Origin: Qaidamihabitans albus
GTDB lineage: Bacteria; Actinomycetota; Actinomycetes; Mycobacteriales; Pseudonocardiaceae
Assembly: GCF_016464705.1 (NCBI RefSeq)
Contig: NZ_JAEHOB010000003.1
Span: 62,001 to 126,000, forward strand
Length of the DNA stretch: 64,000 bases
Reading direction: 5' to 3'
The notes under the pieces: model-generated
Told to the model about the DNA's origin: nothing
Seen by the model: only the letters and a program-made list of their open reading frames with translations
The model's database searches: none
Part shown: positions 8,162 through 16,039 of the stretch, piece after piece
How the letters are laid out: each line of letters begins with the position of its first letter
How positions within the stretch are numbered: position 1 is the stretch's first letter
Position numbers and translations under genes: made by a program

Positions 8162-8809
8162 ATGAACTTGTTCGACTACGTGGCCGACCGCTGGGACCGG
8201 CTGTCCCTGCAGGCCTGGCTGCACGTGAGCGAGGTCGTGCAGTCGACGATCATCGCCGCGGTGCTCGGGGTGCTCATCGGTGTCGCCGTCTACCGCAGCC
8301 CGATCGGCTCGGCGCTGGCCACCGCGCTGGCCTCCACGATCCTCACCGTCCCCTCGTTCGCCCTCCTCGGCCTGCTCATCCCGGTCGTCGGGCTCGGCGC
8401 GACACCGACGGTGATCGCGCTCGTGCTGTACGCGCTGCTGCCCATCACGCGGAACACGATCGTCGGGCTGGGCGGAGTCGACCCGGCGATCCGGGACGCC
8501 GCGCGGGGAATCGGCATGAGCCGCGTGGGCGTGCTGGCCAGGGTCGAGCTGCGGCTCGCCTGGCCCGCGATCCTCGCCGGGATGCGCGTGGCCACACAGA
8601 TGCTGATGGGCATCGCCGTGATCGCCGCCTACGCGAAGGGTCCCGGCCTCGGCGGCGAGGTGTTCTCCGGCCTGGTCCGCGCGGGCAGCGCCAACGCGAC
8701 CAACCAGGCGCTCGCCGGAACGCTCGGCGTCGTGATCCTCGCCCTCCTGCTGGAGGCCGTCTATTTCCTCATCGCCCGCTTCACCGTCTCAAGGGGTATC
8801 CGTGGCTGA
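8162..8809 (+). CDS. OpuC/ProW-type ABC permease (betaine/choline)
   Basis: 215 aa with five to six membrane helices and a binding-protein-dependent transport signature (GVDPAIRDAARGIGMSRVGVLARVELRLAWPAILAGMR) that contacts the ATPase. I chose ATG 8162 because the family usually begins a few residues before the first helix (MNLFDYVADRW); upstream in-frame starts exist at 8120 and 8036. The stop overlaps the ATPase start by 8 bp. Order is permease, ATPase, permease, binding protein, as in OpuC-type quaternary-amine importers used for osmoprotection. Confidence 0.87.
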   Translation: MNLFDYVADRWDRLSLQAWLHVSEVVQSTIIAAVLGVLIGVAVYRSPIGSALATALASTILTVPSFALLGLLIPVVGLGATPTVIALVLYALLPITRNTIVGLGGVDPAIRDAARGIGMSRVGVLARVELRLAWPAILAGMRVATQMLMGIAVIAAYAKGPGLGGEVFSGLVRAGSANATNQALAGTLGVVILALLLEAVYFLIARFTVSRGIRG

Positions 8810-9965
8810 CACCGAGAACGTGAGTGGCGTCGAGATCCAGCTCGACAACGTCACCAAGCGCTACCCGGGCAGCCGGGAGCCCGCCGTCAGGGACGTCACG
8901 ATGACGATCCCGGCGGGCAAGATCGTGATCCTGGTCGGCCCTTCCGGATGCGGCAAGACCACCACGATGCGGATGATCAACCGGCTGATCGAGCCGTCGT
9001 CGGGCACGATCACGATCGGTGGCGAGGACGCGCTGCGGCTCAACGCCGACACGTTGCGCCGCAAGGTGGGCTACGCCATCCAGCAGGCGGGGCTGTTCCC
9101 GCACTTCACGGTGGCGCAGAACATCTCCGTGGTGCCCGGCCTGCTCGGCTGGGAGCGCGGGCGGATCAACGACCGCGTCGACGAGATGATGGACCTGGTC
9201 GGGCTCGACCCCGCGCAGTACCGCGACCGTTTCCCGCGCCAGCTCTCCGGTGGCCAGCAGCAACGGGTCGGCGTGGCCCGCGCACTGGCCGCCGACCCTC
9301 CGGTGCTGCTGATGGACGAGCCGTTCGGCGCGGTCGACCCGATCACCCGTGGCAACCTGCAGGACGAGCTGCTGCGGCTGCAGACCGACCTGCGCAAGAC
9401 GATCGTGTTCGTCACCCACGACTTCGACGAGGCCGTGAAGCTCGGCGACAAGATCGCGGTGCTCGGCGACCAGTCGACGATCCAGCAGTACGACACGCCC
9501 GAGGCGATCCTCGCCAATCCGGCCAACGACATGGTCGCCGGCTTCGTCGGCGCGGGTGCCTCGCTCAAGCAGCTCACCCTGCTGCGCGTGCGCGACGTCG
9601 ACTACGAGGACATCGCGCTGACCGCTCCCGCCGACGAGTCACCGGCCACACTGCGCCAGCGGATGATCGAACAGAACCGGACCTACGCGCTGGTGCTCGA
9701 CCAGCGGCGGCGCCCGCTGCGCTGGGTGCACGTGCGGGCGCTGTCCACCGCGAGCTCGCTGACCGGCGCGGGCACGCCGGTCGGTGACTCGGTGAGCACG
9801 CAGTCCACACTGCACGACGCGCTCGAGGCGATCCTCGCCGAAGGCGGGCACGCCGTGGTGACCGGCACTCGTGGCGAGTACGTCGGCATGATCGACATCA
9901 CCACGGTCACCGACACCATCAAGCAGCTGCGCGAGGAGCACGAGGCGGGGAGCGCGGCGTCGTGA
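8802..9965 (+). CDS. OpuCA/ProV-type ABC ATPase with CBS domains
   Basis: 387 aa, GTG start. Walker A GPSGCGKTT (about residues 46-54), the Q-loop, signature LSGGQQQRVGVARAL, Walker B VLLMDEPFGAVDP and the switch His in VTHDFDEA are all intact. The C-terminal part (about 260-380) resembles a tandem CBS module (LRWVHVRALS, HAVVTGTRGEYVGMIDI), which in OpuA-type systems senses ionic strength or c-di-AMP. It overlaps the permease genes on both sides. It energises import of glycine betaine, choline or similar compounds. Confidence 0.9.
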   Translation: MADTENVSGVEIQLDNVTKRYPGSREPAVRDVTMTIPAGKIVILVGPSGCGKTTTMRMINRLIEPSSGTITIGGEDALRLNADTLRRKVGYAIQQAGLFPHFTVAQNISVVPGLLGWERGRINDRVDEMMDLVGLDPAQYRDRFPRQLSGGQQQRVGVARALAADPPVLLMDEPFGAVDPITRGNLQDELLRLQTDLRKTIVFVTHDFDEAVKLGDKIAVLGDQSTIQQYDTPEAILANPANDMVAGFVGAGASLKQLTLLRVRDVDYEDIALTAPADESPATLRQRMIEQNRTYALVLDQRRRPLRWVHVRALSTASSLTGAGTPVGDSVSTQSTLHDALEAILAEGGHAVVTGTRGEYVGMIDITTVTDTIKQLREEHEAGSAAS

Positions 9966-10741
9966 GCAGCACGACGAAGCCCCAGGGTTTCTCGACCGAG
10001 TCGGGTTCGCGCCGGGCCGACCGGATCCGCCTGCTCGCGCAGCCCGCGGCCGTCGTCGTCCTCGTCGGTGCCGTGCTGGTGTGGGCGTTCACGAGGAACA
10101 ACGACGCCATCGAGGCGGAGTCGATCAATGCGGGCGTGCTGCTCACCAAGACCGGGGAGCACCTGCTGATCACGGCCGTCGTGGCGGCGATCGTGACCGG
10201 GATCGCGGTGCCGCTCGGCGTGCTGCTGACCCGGTCGTGGGCAAGGCCGGTGGCGCCGCTGTTCATCGCCATCGCCAACATCGGCCAGGCCGCTCCCGCG
10301 CTCGGTGTGCTGGTGCTGTTCTTCCTGTGGACCGAGTGGGAGGGCCTGTGGTGCGCGGCGCTGCCCATCGCCTTCTACTCGCTGCTGCCGGTGCTGCGGA
10401 ACACGATCACCGGCATCGAGTCGGTCGACCCGGCGCTCGTCGACGCGGGCCGCGGTATCGGCATGTCGTCCTCCGGGGTGCTGTTCCGGATCGAGCTGCC
10501 GCTGGCGGTTCCGCTGGTCCTGGCCGGCCTGCGCACGGCACTGGTGCTGGCCGTGGGTACGGCGACGCTGGCGTTCTTCGTCAACGGCGGCGGCCTCGGT
10601 GAGCTGGTCGACACCGGCTACAAGCTCAACCGGGTCCCGGTACTCGTGGTCGGCGCCGTGCTGGCGGTCGGGCTGGCGCTGATCGTGGACTGGATCGGTG
10701 CCGTGCTCGAGGAGTACCTCGGACCGAAGGGACTGGCATGA
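9962..10741 (+). CDS. OpuC/ProW-type ABC permease, second subunit
   Basis: 259 aa, GTG start overlapping the ATPase stop (GTGA). A short basic head (RRADRIRLLAQ) is followed by about six helices and the coupling signature SVDPALVDAGRGIGMSSSGVLFRIELPLAVPLVLAGLR. It carries an extra N-terminal helix compared with the first permease. The two subunits probably form the heterodimeric membrane channel. It ends in a 4-bp ATGA overlap with the binding-protein gene. Confidence 0.88.
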   Translation: MSSTTKPQGFSTESGSRRADRIRLLAQPAAVVVLVGAVLVWAFTRNNDAIEAESINAGVLLTKTGEHLLITAVVAAIVTGIAVPLGVLLTRSWARPVAPLFIAIANIGQAAPALGVLVLFFLWTEWEGLWCAALPIAFYSLLPVLRNTITGIESVDPALVDAGRGIGMSSSGVLFRIELPLAVPLVLAGLRTALVLAVGTATLAFFVNGGGLGELVDTGYKLNRVPVLVVGAVLAVGLALIVDWIGAVLEEYLGPKGLA

Positions 10742-11724
10742 AACGCAGGTTGCGGGCGGCCGGGGCGATGGGCGCCGCCGCGCTGCTGGCGGTTTCGGCG
10801 ACCGGGTGCGGGCTCGACGTCAACGCGGCTCTGCCGTTCGAGGTGGGGCCGGGATCGATCCGCCCGGTGCCGGAGCTGGAAGGCGTCGACGTGACGGTCG
10901 GCTCCAAGGACTTCACCGAGCAGATCGTCCTCGGCTACCTGGCCGAGCTGGCGCTGGAGGCGGCCGGTGCGGACGCCATCGACCTCACCAACATCAGCGG
11001 GTCGAACAGCTCCCGCTACGCACTGCTGGACGGGCAGGTCGACCTGCAGTGGGAGTACACCGGCACGGGCTGGCTGTCCTACCTCGGCTACGATGAGGCG
11101 ATCCCGGAGGAGCGCGCGCAGTACGAGGCGGTGCGCAAGGCGGACCTGGAACGCAACGGCGTCGTCTGGCTGCCGTACTCGGAGGTCAACAACACCTACG
11201 CGTTCGCCACCACCGAGGCGTACGCGGAGAAGCACGGCCTGCGGACCACCACGGACATGACGAACTTCCTCAAGGAGAACCCCCGGGAGGCCGTGTTCTG
11301 CCTGGAGACCGAGTTCGTCAGCAGGCCGGACGGGATGCCGGGCGTGCGGAAGGCATACGGCTTCCCGGTCACCACGACGAAGACGTTCGGCATCGGCACG
11401 ATCTACAGCGCGGTCGACAGCGGGAGCTGCAACTTCGGGGAGGTGTTCACCACCGACGGCCGGATCAGCGGGCTGAACCTGCGCGTGCTCGAGGACGACA
11501 AGCAGTTCTTCCCGCAGTACAACGCCGCGGTGACGCTGCGAAAGGAGTTCCTGGACCAGTACCCGCAGATCCGCGACGTCGTCGCGCCGATCGCGGAGGA
11601 ACTCGACAACGAGCAGATCATCGAGCTGAACAAGCAGGTCGACGTGGACGGCCGCGATCCGGCGAAGGTGGCAAGGGACTGGATGGTGGAGAAGGGCTTC
11701 ATCACCATCCCTGGCGCCGGGTAG
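10738..11724 (+). CDS. OpuAC/ProX-family substrate-binding lipoprotein
   Basis: 328 aa. The N-terminus is a lipoprotein signal (basic MKRRLR, hydrophobic core, lipobox SATGC with lipidated Cys at about residue 23). The mature part begins the glycine-betaine-binding fold with VTVGSKDFTEQIVLGYLAELALE, and DLQWEYTGTGW contributes aromatic residues typical of the quaternary-ammonium cage. GIGTIYSAVDSG and VLEDDKQFFPQYNAA are family-like segments. It delivers substrate to the two permeases encoded upstream and closes the four-gene operon. Confidence 0.89.
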   Translation: MKRRLRAAGAMGAAALLAVSATGCGLDVNAALPFEVGPGSIRPVPELEGVDVTVGSKDFTEQIVLGYLAELALEAAGADAIDLTNISGSNSSRYALLDGQVDLQWEYTGTGWLSYLGYDEAIPEERAQYEAVRKADLERNGVVWLPYSEVNNTYAFATTEAYAEKHGLRTTTDMTNFLKENPREAVFCLETEFVSRPDGMPGVRKAYGFPVTTTKTFGIGTIYSAVDSGSCNFGEVFTTDGRISGLNLRVLEDDKQFFPQYNAAVTLRKEFLDQYPQIRDVVAPIAEELDNEQIIELNKQVDVDGRDPAKVARDWMVEKGFITIPGAG

Positions 11725-11866
11725 GCGGTTGCTGGAAACATGCCGGACATGCCTGTCATCTGGGATCACACCGGTGTCGTTGCCCTGCTGCTGCGGCGCG
11801 GCCGCCTCGGCTCCCCGCCGGGGCAGGGCAACTCGACGCCCTGATCCTCGACAGGTTGGAAATGGC

Positions 11867-12799
11867 ATGACACTCGAATTGTCCGATCGGTTCACCCTGC
11901 GCGAAGCGACCGTGCCCGCGGACGGAATCCTGGAAGGCACCCGCGTGCTGCGCCGGCTGCCCGAAGGGGTCGAGTCCCGGCCCTACGAGCTGTTCGACCT
12001 GCGCCCCCTCGGGCGCGTGATCGGCGCCGAGATCCATGGCGTCGACCTCGGCGAGCCGCTGTGGCCGGAGCTGCGGGCCGAGCTCAACCGGGCGCTGCTG
12101 GAATGGAAGGTGCTGTTCTTCCGCGACCAGGACATCACCGCCGAACAGCAGCGCGCGTTCGCCCGGAACTGGGGTGAGCTGGAGACGAACCCGTTCATTC
12201 CGCGCGGCGACTACGCCGAGGTGACCCGGTTCGCGCGGGACGCGTCGATGCCCGCGTTCGAGAACATCTGGCACACCGACGTCACGTTCCGCCCGGAGCC
12301 CGCGCTCGGCTCGGTGCTCCGGCTGGTCCAGGTGCCGCCGGTCGGCGGGGACACGATGTGGGCGGACATGGCCGCCGCCTACGACAACCTCCCCGCGGAG
12401 GTCAAGTCCCGGATCGAGGGCCTGCGCGCGGTGCACGACTACGTTCCGGGCTTCGAGCGGTTCTCCGACCGGGAGTTCCTGGCCGGCTGGCAGGAGGAGT
12501 TCCCGCCGGTCGAGCACCCGGTCGTGCGCAGGCACCCGGAGACCGGCCGGCGCACGCTGTTCGTCAACCAGGCGTTCACCACGCACATCGTGGGCCTGGA
12601 CCGGGTGGAGAGCGACCGGCTGCTGCACCTGCTGTTCACGCAGGCGCACGTGCCGGAGTACCAGGTGCGCTTCCGCTGGGCGGCGAACTCCGTGGCGTTC
12701 TGGGACAACCGAGCGACACAGCACTACGCGGTGAACGACTACCAGCCGCACGTGCGCATCGCCGAGCGGGTGGCGATCGCGGGCGACCGGCCGGAGTAG
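11867..12799 (+). CDS. TauD/TfdA-family alpha-ketoglutarate-dependent dioxygenase
   Basis: 310 aa from the ATG at 11867. The Fe(II) triad is visible: WHTD gives His136 and Asp138, and QHYAVND gives the distal His286; an Arg in VRIAERV is placed to bind 2-oxoglutarate. Length and layout match taurine dioxygenase and related enzymes that release sulfite from alkylsulfonates. No sulfonate transporter is adjacent, so the substrate is open. The reading frame remains open upstream to 11729 and contains three consecutive TGC (Cys) codons, noted as a finding. 142 nt separate it from the betaine operon. Confidence 0.87.
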   Translation: MTLELSDRFTLREATVPADGILEGTRVLRRLPEGVESRPYELFDLRPLGRVIGAEIHGVDLGEPLWPELRAELNRALLEWKVLFFRDQDITAEQQRAFARNWGELETNPFIPRGDYAEVTRFARDASMPAFENIWHTDVTFRPEPALGSVLRLVQVPPVGGDTMWADMAAAYDNLPAEVKSRIEGLRAVHDYVPGFERFSDREFLAGWQEEFPPVEHPVVRRHPETGRRTLFVNQAFTTHIVGLDRVESDRLLHLLFTQAHVPEYQVRFRWAANSVAFWDNRATQHYAVNDYQPHVRIAERVAIAGDRPE

Positions 12800-12806
12800 C
12801 CGGGCG

Positions 12807-13328
12807 CTAGACGCCGAGGCGGTGCAGCAGCTGACCCTCGATGTGCTCGAGCTCGGCTGCCACCGCCTTGTGCGCCGCCTTGCGGCGGGCCGCAGGCATC
12901 CGCTCCGAAGCGCGCACCGAGGCGGCCAGCTGTTCGAGAGTGCCCTGGCTGCGCTCGGCGAACGCCTGGTCGTCCTCGGTGGCCTTCGGTGCGGACCGTA
13001 GCTCCGCCAGCCCGTTCGCGGCGCCTGCGACGCGGGCGAGCAGCGCGCCACCGCGCCCGGTGAACTCGCTGAGCTGCTCGATGCCGACGCCCATCCGCCG
13101 CGCCTGGTACTGGTCGTAGGCCTCCCGTGCGGCACCCGCGGCCCGCACGGCGAGCGGGATCAGGGCGGTGCCCGCCGCCGGGACGATCACCTTGGCCACC
13201 CGTACGGCATTGCGCGCCTTCTTCGGCGTCAGCCCCTCTTCGGCCTTGGCGGCCTTCTTCGCCTTGCTCGCGGCCTTGCTCTCAGCCTTGCTTTGGGCCT
13301 TCTCGGCCTTCCTCGCGCTGCGCGCCAT
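12807..13328 (-). CDS. DUF6474-type protein with Lys/Ala-rich head
   Basis: 173 aa from ATG 13328, which has GGAGGTGAG upstream; the frame stays open much further but only antisense to the nuclease gene. The first 45 residues are a Lys/Ala/Ser-rich, histone-like tail (KAEKAQSKAESKAASKAKKAA). A hydrophobic stretch (VAKVIVPAAGTALIPLAVRAAG) and two helices with many Arg/Glu follow. This matches, from memory, a conserved actinobacterial family listed as DUF6474. The basic tail could contact DNA or the envelope; nothing more can be said. Confidence 0.75.
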   Translation of the reverse strand: MARSARKAEKAQSKAESKAASKAKKAAKAEEGLTPKKARNAVRVAKVIVPAAGTALIPLAVRAAGAAREAYDQYQARRMGVGIEQLSEFTGRGGALLARVAGAANGLAELRSAPKATEDDQAFAERSQGTLEQLAASVRASERMPAARRKAAHKAVAAELEHIEGQLLHRLGV

Positions 13329-13427
13329 CGCCCGCTCACCTCCGTGCCGTGCCGGTCGGCGTCGAACATACTTCCCGGTCGCGGGCCGGGCACGTCGGCC
13401 AGCCACGTCACTGTCGGTGCGCTCTCT

Positions 13428-13433
13428 TACAGT
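13428..13433 (+). promoter_or_regulatory. -10-like hexamer TACAGT, likely leaderless start
   Basis: TACAGT is followed by 6 nt and then the ATG at 13440, with no Shine-Dalgarno sequence, so transcription probably begins at or beside the start codon. Confidence 0.4.
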
Positions 13434-13439
13434 GAGCAC

Positions 13440-15077
13440 ATGACCAACGAGGTGTTGCTGGACGCGGGAGCGGTCACTCGCTGCCGCCGACGAGTGCACC
13501 TCGAACACGACCCGACCATGCGGGACACCCCGCTCGCGCCGCCCGACCCGGCCGCCGAGCAGCGCATCGCCGACGCGCGGGCGCACCGGGCGGAGATCGC
13601 GCGTCGGCTGGAGGCGGCAACCGAAGGTCCATGGGTGACGGTCCCCGCCGAGCTGCCCGCGGCGGAGCGCGTCCGGCTCACCGGCGAGGCACTCGCGGCC
13701 GGTACGGCCTACATCTGGGGCGGCCTGCTGCCTTCCGACGAGGAGGGCGGCAGGCGCGGCGGCGCCGAGCTGCTGGTGCGCACCGATGCGGGCTACCTGC
13801 CGCTCATCGTGGTGCGGCACCGCGTCACCGACCCGGGCGAAGGCGCCCGTACCACGCCCCCGACCGACCTCGATCCCGCCAACTTGCGCACCGACCCGGA
13901 GCGCAAGGTCCGCTCGCAGCCGCGGGACCAGCTCCGCCTCGCGCACGTCCGGCGGCTGTTGCAGCGCGCCGGTCACGCCGAGCCGGGCCGCGCGCTCGGC
14001 GCCGTCATCGGGCTGGACGCCGACGTGGTGGTGTGGCACGAACTGGACGCCGCGACGTGGCCGGGCGGCCGTAGCACGCTGGCCGAGTACGACTCGCGCT
14101 TCGCCGACCGGCTCGCCGTCGCCCGCGCCGCCGCCACCCGGTCCCCTGCGCTCGCCGAACCCTCGCGGATCCTGGAGTGCAGGCGCTGCCCGTGGTGGCC
14201 GATCTGCGAGAGCGAGCTCAACCGTGGCCGCGACGTCAGCCTCGTCGTGCGCGGCGAGGACGCGATGGAGCTGCGCCGGGCGGGGGTGTCCACCGTCGAC
14301 AAGCTGGCGGCCCTCGATCCGGCGGACGAGCCGCCAATCCAGTGGACGGGCACCACGTTCACCGACGCGGTGGCGCTGGCCAGGGCCTGGCTCGCGGACC
14401 TGACCGTGGTGCGCCGGGTCGAGAAGGTGACGGTGCCCCGCGCCGACGTCGAGGTGGACATCGACATGGAGAGCTTCGGCGACTCCGGCGCGTACCTGTG
14501 GGGCTGCCTGCTTGGCGGCACCGACATCGGCGTCGAGCGCGGCTACCACGCGTTCGCCACCTGGGACCCGCTGCCGACCACCGATGAGGCGCGCTCCTTC
14601 GCGGAGTTCTGGGCCTGGCTCTCCGACGTGCGCGCCCGGGCCACCGCGGCCGGGCTCACCTTCCGCGCCTACTGCTACAACGCGCTGGCGGAGAACCGCT
14701 GGCTCTTCGGGTCCGTCGAGCGCTTCGCCGGCATGGACGGCATCCCGACGCGCGCGGAGCTGAGCTCCTTCGTGGAGTCCGACGAGTGGGTCGACCTCTT
14801 CCGCAGCGTCACCGACCAGTTTCTCTGCTCACACGGCAAGGGGCTGAAGGTGATCGCGCCGGTCGCAGGTTTCCGGTGGCGCGACGCGGAGGCGGGCGGC
14901 GAGGCGTCCATGCGCTGGTACCGCGACGCGGTGGGCATGGACGGCACGGCTCCCGACCCCGCCCAGCGCGAACGTCTGCTGCGGTACAACGAGGACGACG
15001 TGCTGGCCACCCGCGCGCTGCGCGAGTGGATGAGCGGCCCCGCCCGCCATGAGGCCCCCTACATGCACGACCTCTGA
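13440..15077 (+). CDS. TM0106-type RecB-like putative nuclease
   Basis: 545 aa. The N-terminal half resembles the RecB/Cas4 PD-(D/E)xK nuclease fold and ends in a cysteine cluster (LECRRCPWWPICES) of the kind that holds a [4Fe-4S] cluster together with an early Cys (TRCRRRVHLEHD). The C-terminal half is an RNase H-like DEDD exonuclease domain with VDIDMES and the late motif YNEDDVLATRALREW. This two-domain layout matches the TM0106 family. It may process DNA or RNA ends in repair; the exact role is not established. It is divergent from the DUF6474 gene and ends just before a large palindrome. Confidence 0.85.
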   Translation: MTNEVLLDAGAVTRCRRRVHLEHDPTMRDTPLAPPDPAAEQRIADARAHRAEIARRLEAATEGPWVTVPAELPAAERVRLTGEALAAGTAYIWGGLLPSDEEGGRRGGAELLVRTDAGYLPLIVVRHRVTDPGEGARTTPPTDLDPANLRTDPERKVRSQPRDQLRLAHVRRLLQRAGHAEPGRALGAVIGLDADVVVWHELDAATWPGGRSTLAEYDSRFADRLAVARAAATRSPALAEPSRILECRRCPWWPICESELNRGRDVSLVVRGEDAMELRRAGVSTVDKLAALDPADEPPIQWTGTTFTDAVALARAWLADLTVVRRVEKVTVPRADVEVDIDMESFGDSGAYLWGCLLGGTDIGVERGYHAFATWDPLPTTDEARSFAEFWAWLSDVRARATAAGLTFRAYCYNALAENRWLFGSVERFAGMDGIPTRAELSSFVESDEWVDLFRSVTDQFLCSHGKGLKVIAPVAGFRWRDAEAGGEASMRWYRDAVGMDGTAPDPAQRERLLRYNEDDVLATRALREWMSGPARHEAPYMHDL

Positions 15078-15079
15078 AC

Positions 15080-15134
15080 TGCCATGAACGACCCGTTACT
15101 GGCATTTTCTGCCAGTGACGGGTCGTTCATGGCA
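15080..15134. repeat. Palindromic repeat, second type (TGCCATGAACGACCC)
   Basis: Two 25-nt arms (15080-15104 and 15110-15134) form a stem with a single G-T wobble around a TTTTC loop. The arms start TGCCATGAACGACCCGTT. It lies 2 nt after the nuclease stop and 11 nt before the stop of the convergent SDR gene. It should be a strong two-way terminator. Sequence is unrelated to the CTCGTGAGTG family. Confidence 0.8.
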
Positions 15135-15145
15135 AACGGCGTGGG

Positions 15146-15904
15146 TCAGCGGGGGGCCATGCGGAGGGAGCCGTCGAGACGGATCACCTCGCCGTTGAGG
15201 TAGTCGTGCTCGACGATGTCGATGGCGAGTTGCGCGTACTCGTCCGGCCTGCCGAGGCGCTTCGGGAACGGTACGCCCGCGGCCAGCCCGGCGCGGATCT
15301 CCTCGCCGACCGTGGCGAGCATCGGGGTGTCGATGATGCCGGGGGCGATCGTCATCACCCGGATGCCCTGCGAGGCGAGGTCGCGCGCCGCGGGCAGGGT
15401 CATCCCGACGACACCGCCCTTGGACGAGGAGTAGGCGACCTGGCCGATCTGCCCGTCGAACGCGGCGACCGACGCCGTGTTGATCATCACGCCGCGCTGG
15501 TCGTCCGCAAGCGGCTCGGTCTTCGCGATGGCTTCCGCGGCGAGCGTGACGACGTTGAACGTGCCGATCAGGTTCACCTCGACCACCTTGCGGAACAGGT
15601 TCAGGTCGTGCGAGCCCTTCTTCGACAGGATGCGCGCGGACGGCCCGATGCCCGCGCAGCCGACGACGATGCGCAGCGGCACGCCCGAGCCGGCGGCCTG
15701 GTCCACGGCTCGTCGCACCTGCTCCGGGTCCGTCACGTCGGCCTCGACGTAGGTGACGCCTTCGACCTGCTCGGCCTTCTCGATCGAGCCGGCCAGGTCC
15801 ACGGCGAACACCCGCGCCCCCTTCGCGGCGAGTGCCTTCGCGGTGGCGCCGCCCAGCCCGGAGGCACCCCCGGTCACGATTGCCGCGGTGTCGGTGATCT
15901 GCAT
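15146..15904 (-). CDS. Short-chain dehydrogenase, HSD10-like 3-hydroxyacyl-CoA dehydrogenase
   Basis: 252 aa Rossmann enzyme. TGGASGLG (residues 11-18) binds the cofactor, AVDL at the end of beta2 favours NAD(H), and INTASV...YSSSKGG supplies the Ser-Tyr-Lys catalytic residues. The IAPGIIDTPML segment and the C-terminal LDGSLRMAPR are typical of the type II 3-hydroxyacyl-CoA dehydrogenase branch of SDRs, used in beta-oxidation of branched or straight acyl-CoAs. The ATG is preceded by GAAAGGAC. The upstream region (15905-16039) is divergent from UDP-glucose dehydrogenase and should carry both promoters. Confidence 0.85.
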   Translation of the reverse strand: MQITDTAAIVTGGASGLGGATAKALAAKGARVFAVDLAGSIEKAEQVEGVTYVEADVTDPEQVRRAVDQAAGSGVPLRIVVGCAGIGPSARILSKKGSHDLNLFRKVVEVNLIGTFNVVTLAAEAIAKTEPLADDQRGVMINTASVAAFDGQIGQVAYSSSKGGVVGMTLPAARDLASQGIRVMTIAPGIIDTPMLATVGEEIRAGLAAGVPFPKRLGRPDEYAQLAIDIVEHDYLNGEVIRLDGSLRMAPR

Positions 15905-16039
15905 GGTCGTCCTTTCTCGATCGGCGAAACCCAGTACAGGTTAACGCTCGTTCGCGCGGGTCATTCGTCGACCAATGGCCGCCCGCCGGTTCCCCCGGTG
16001 TTCGCCCGCAGGTCAACTGCGGCTGCGACCTTCGGGGGC

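Noticed and set aside
12807-14549. 580-aa reading of the DUF6474 gene
   Set aside because: The extra N-terminal 400 residues are antisense to the nuclease gene. ATG 13328 has a good ribosome site.
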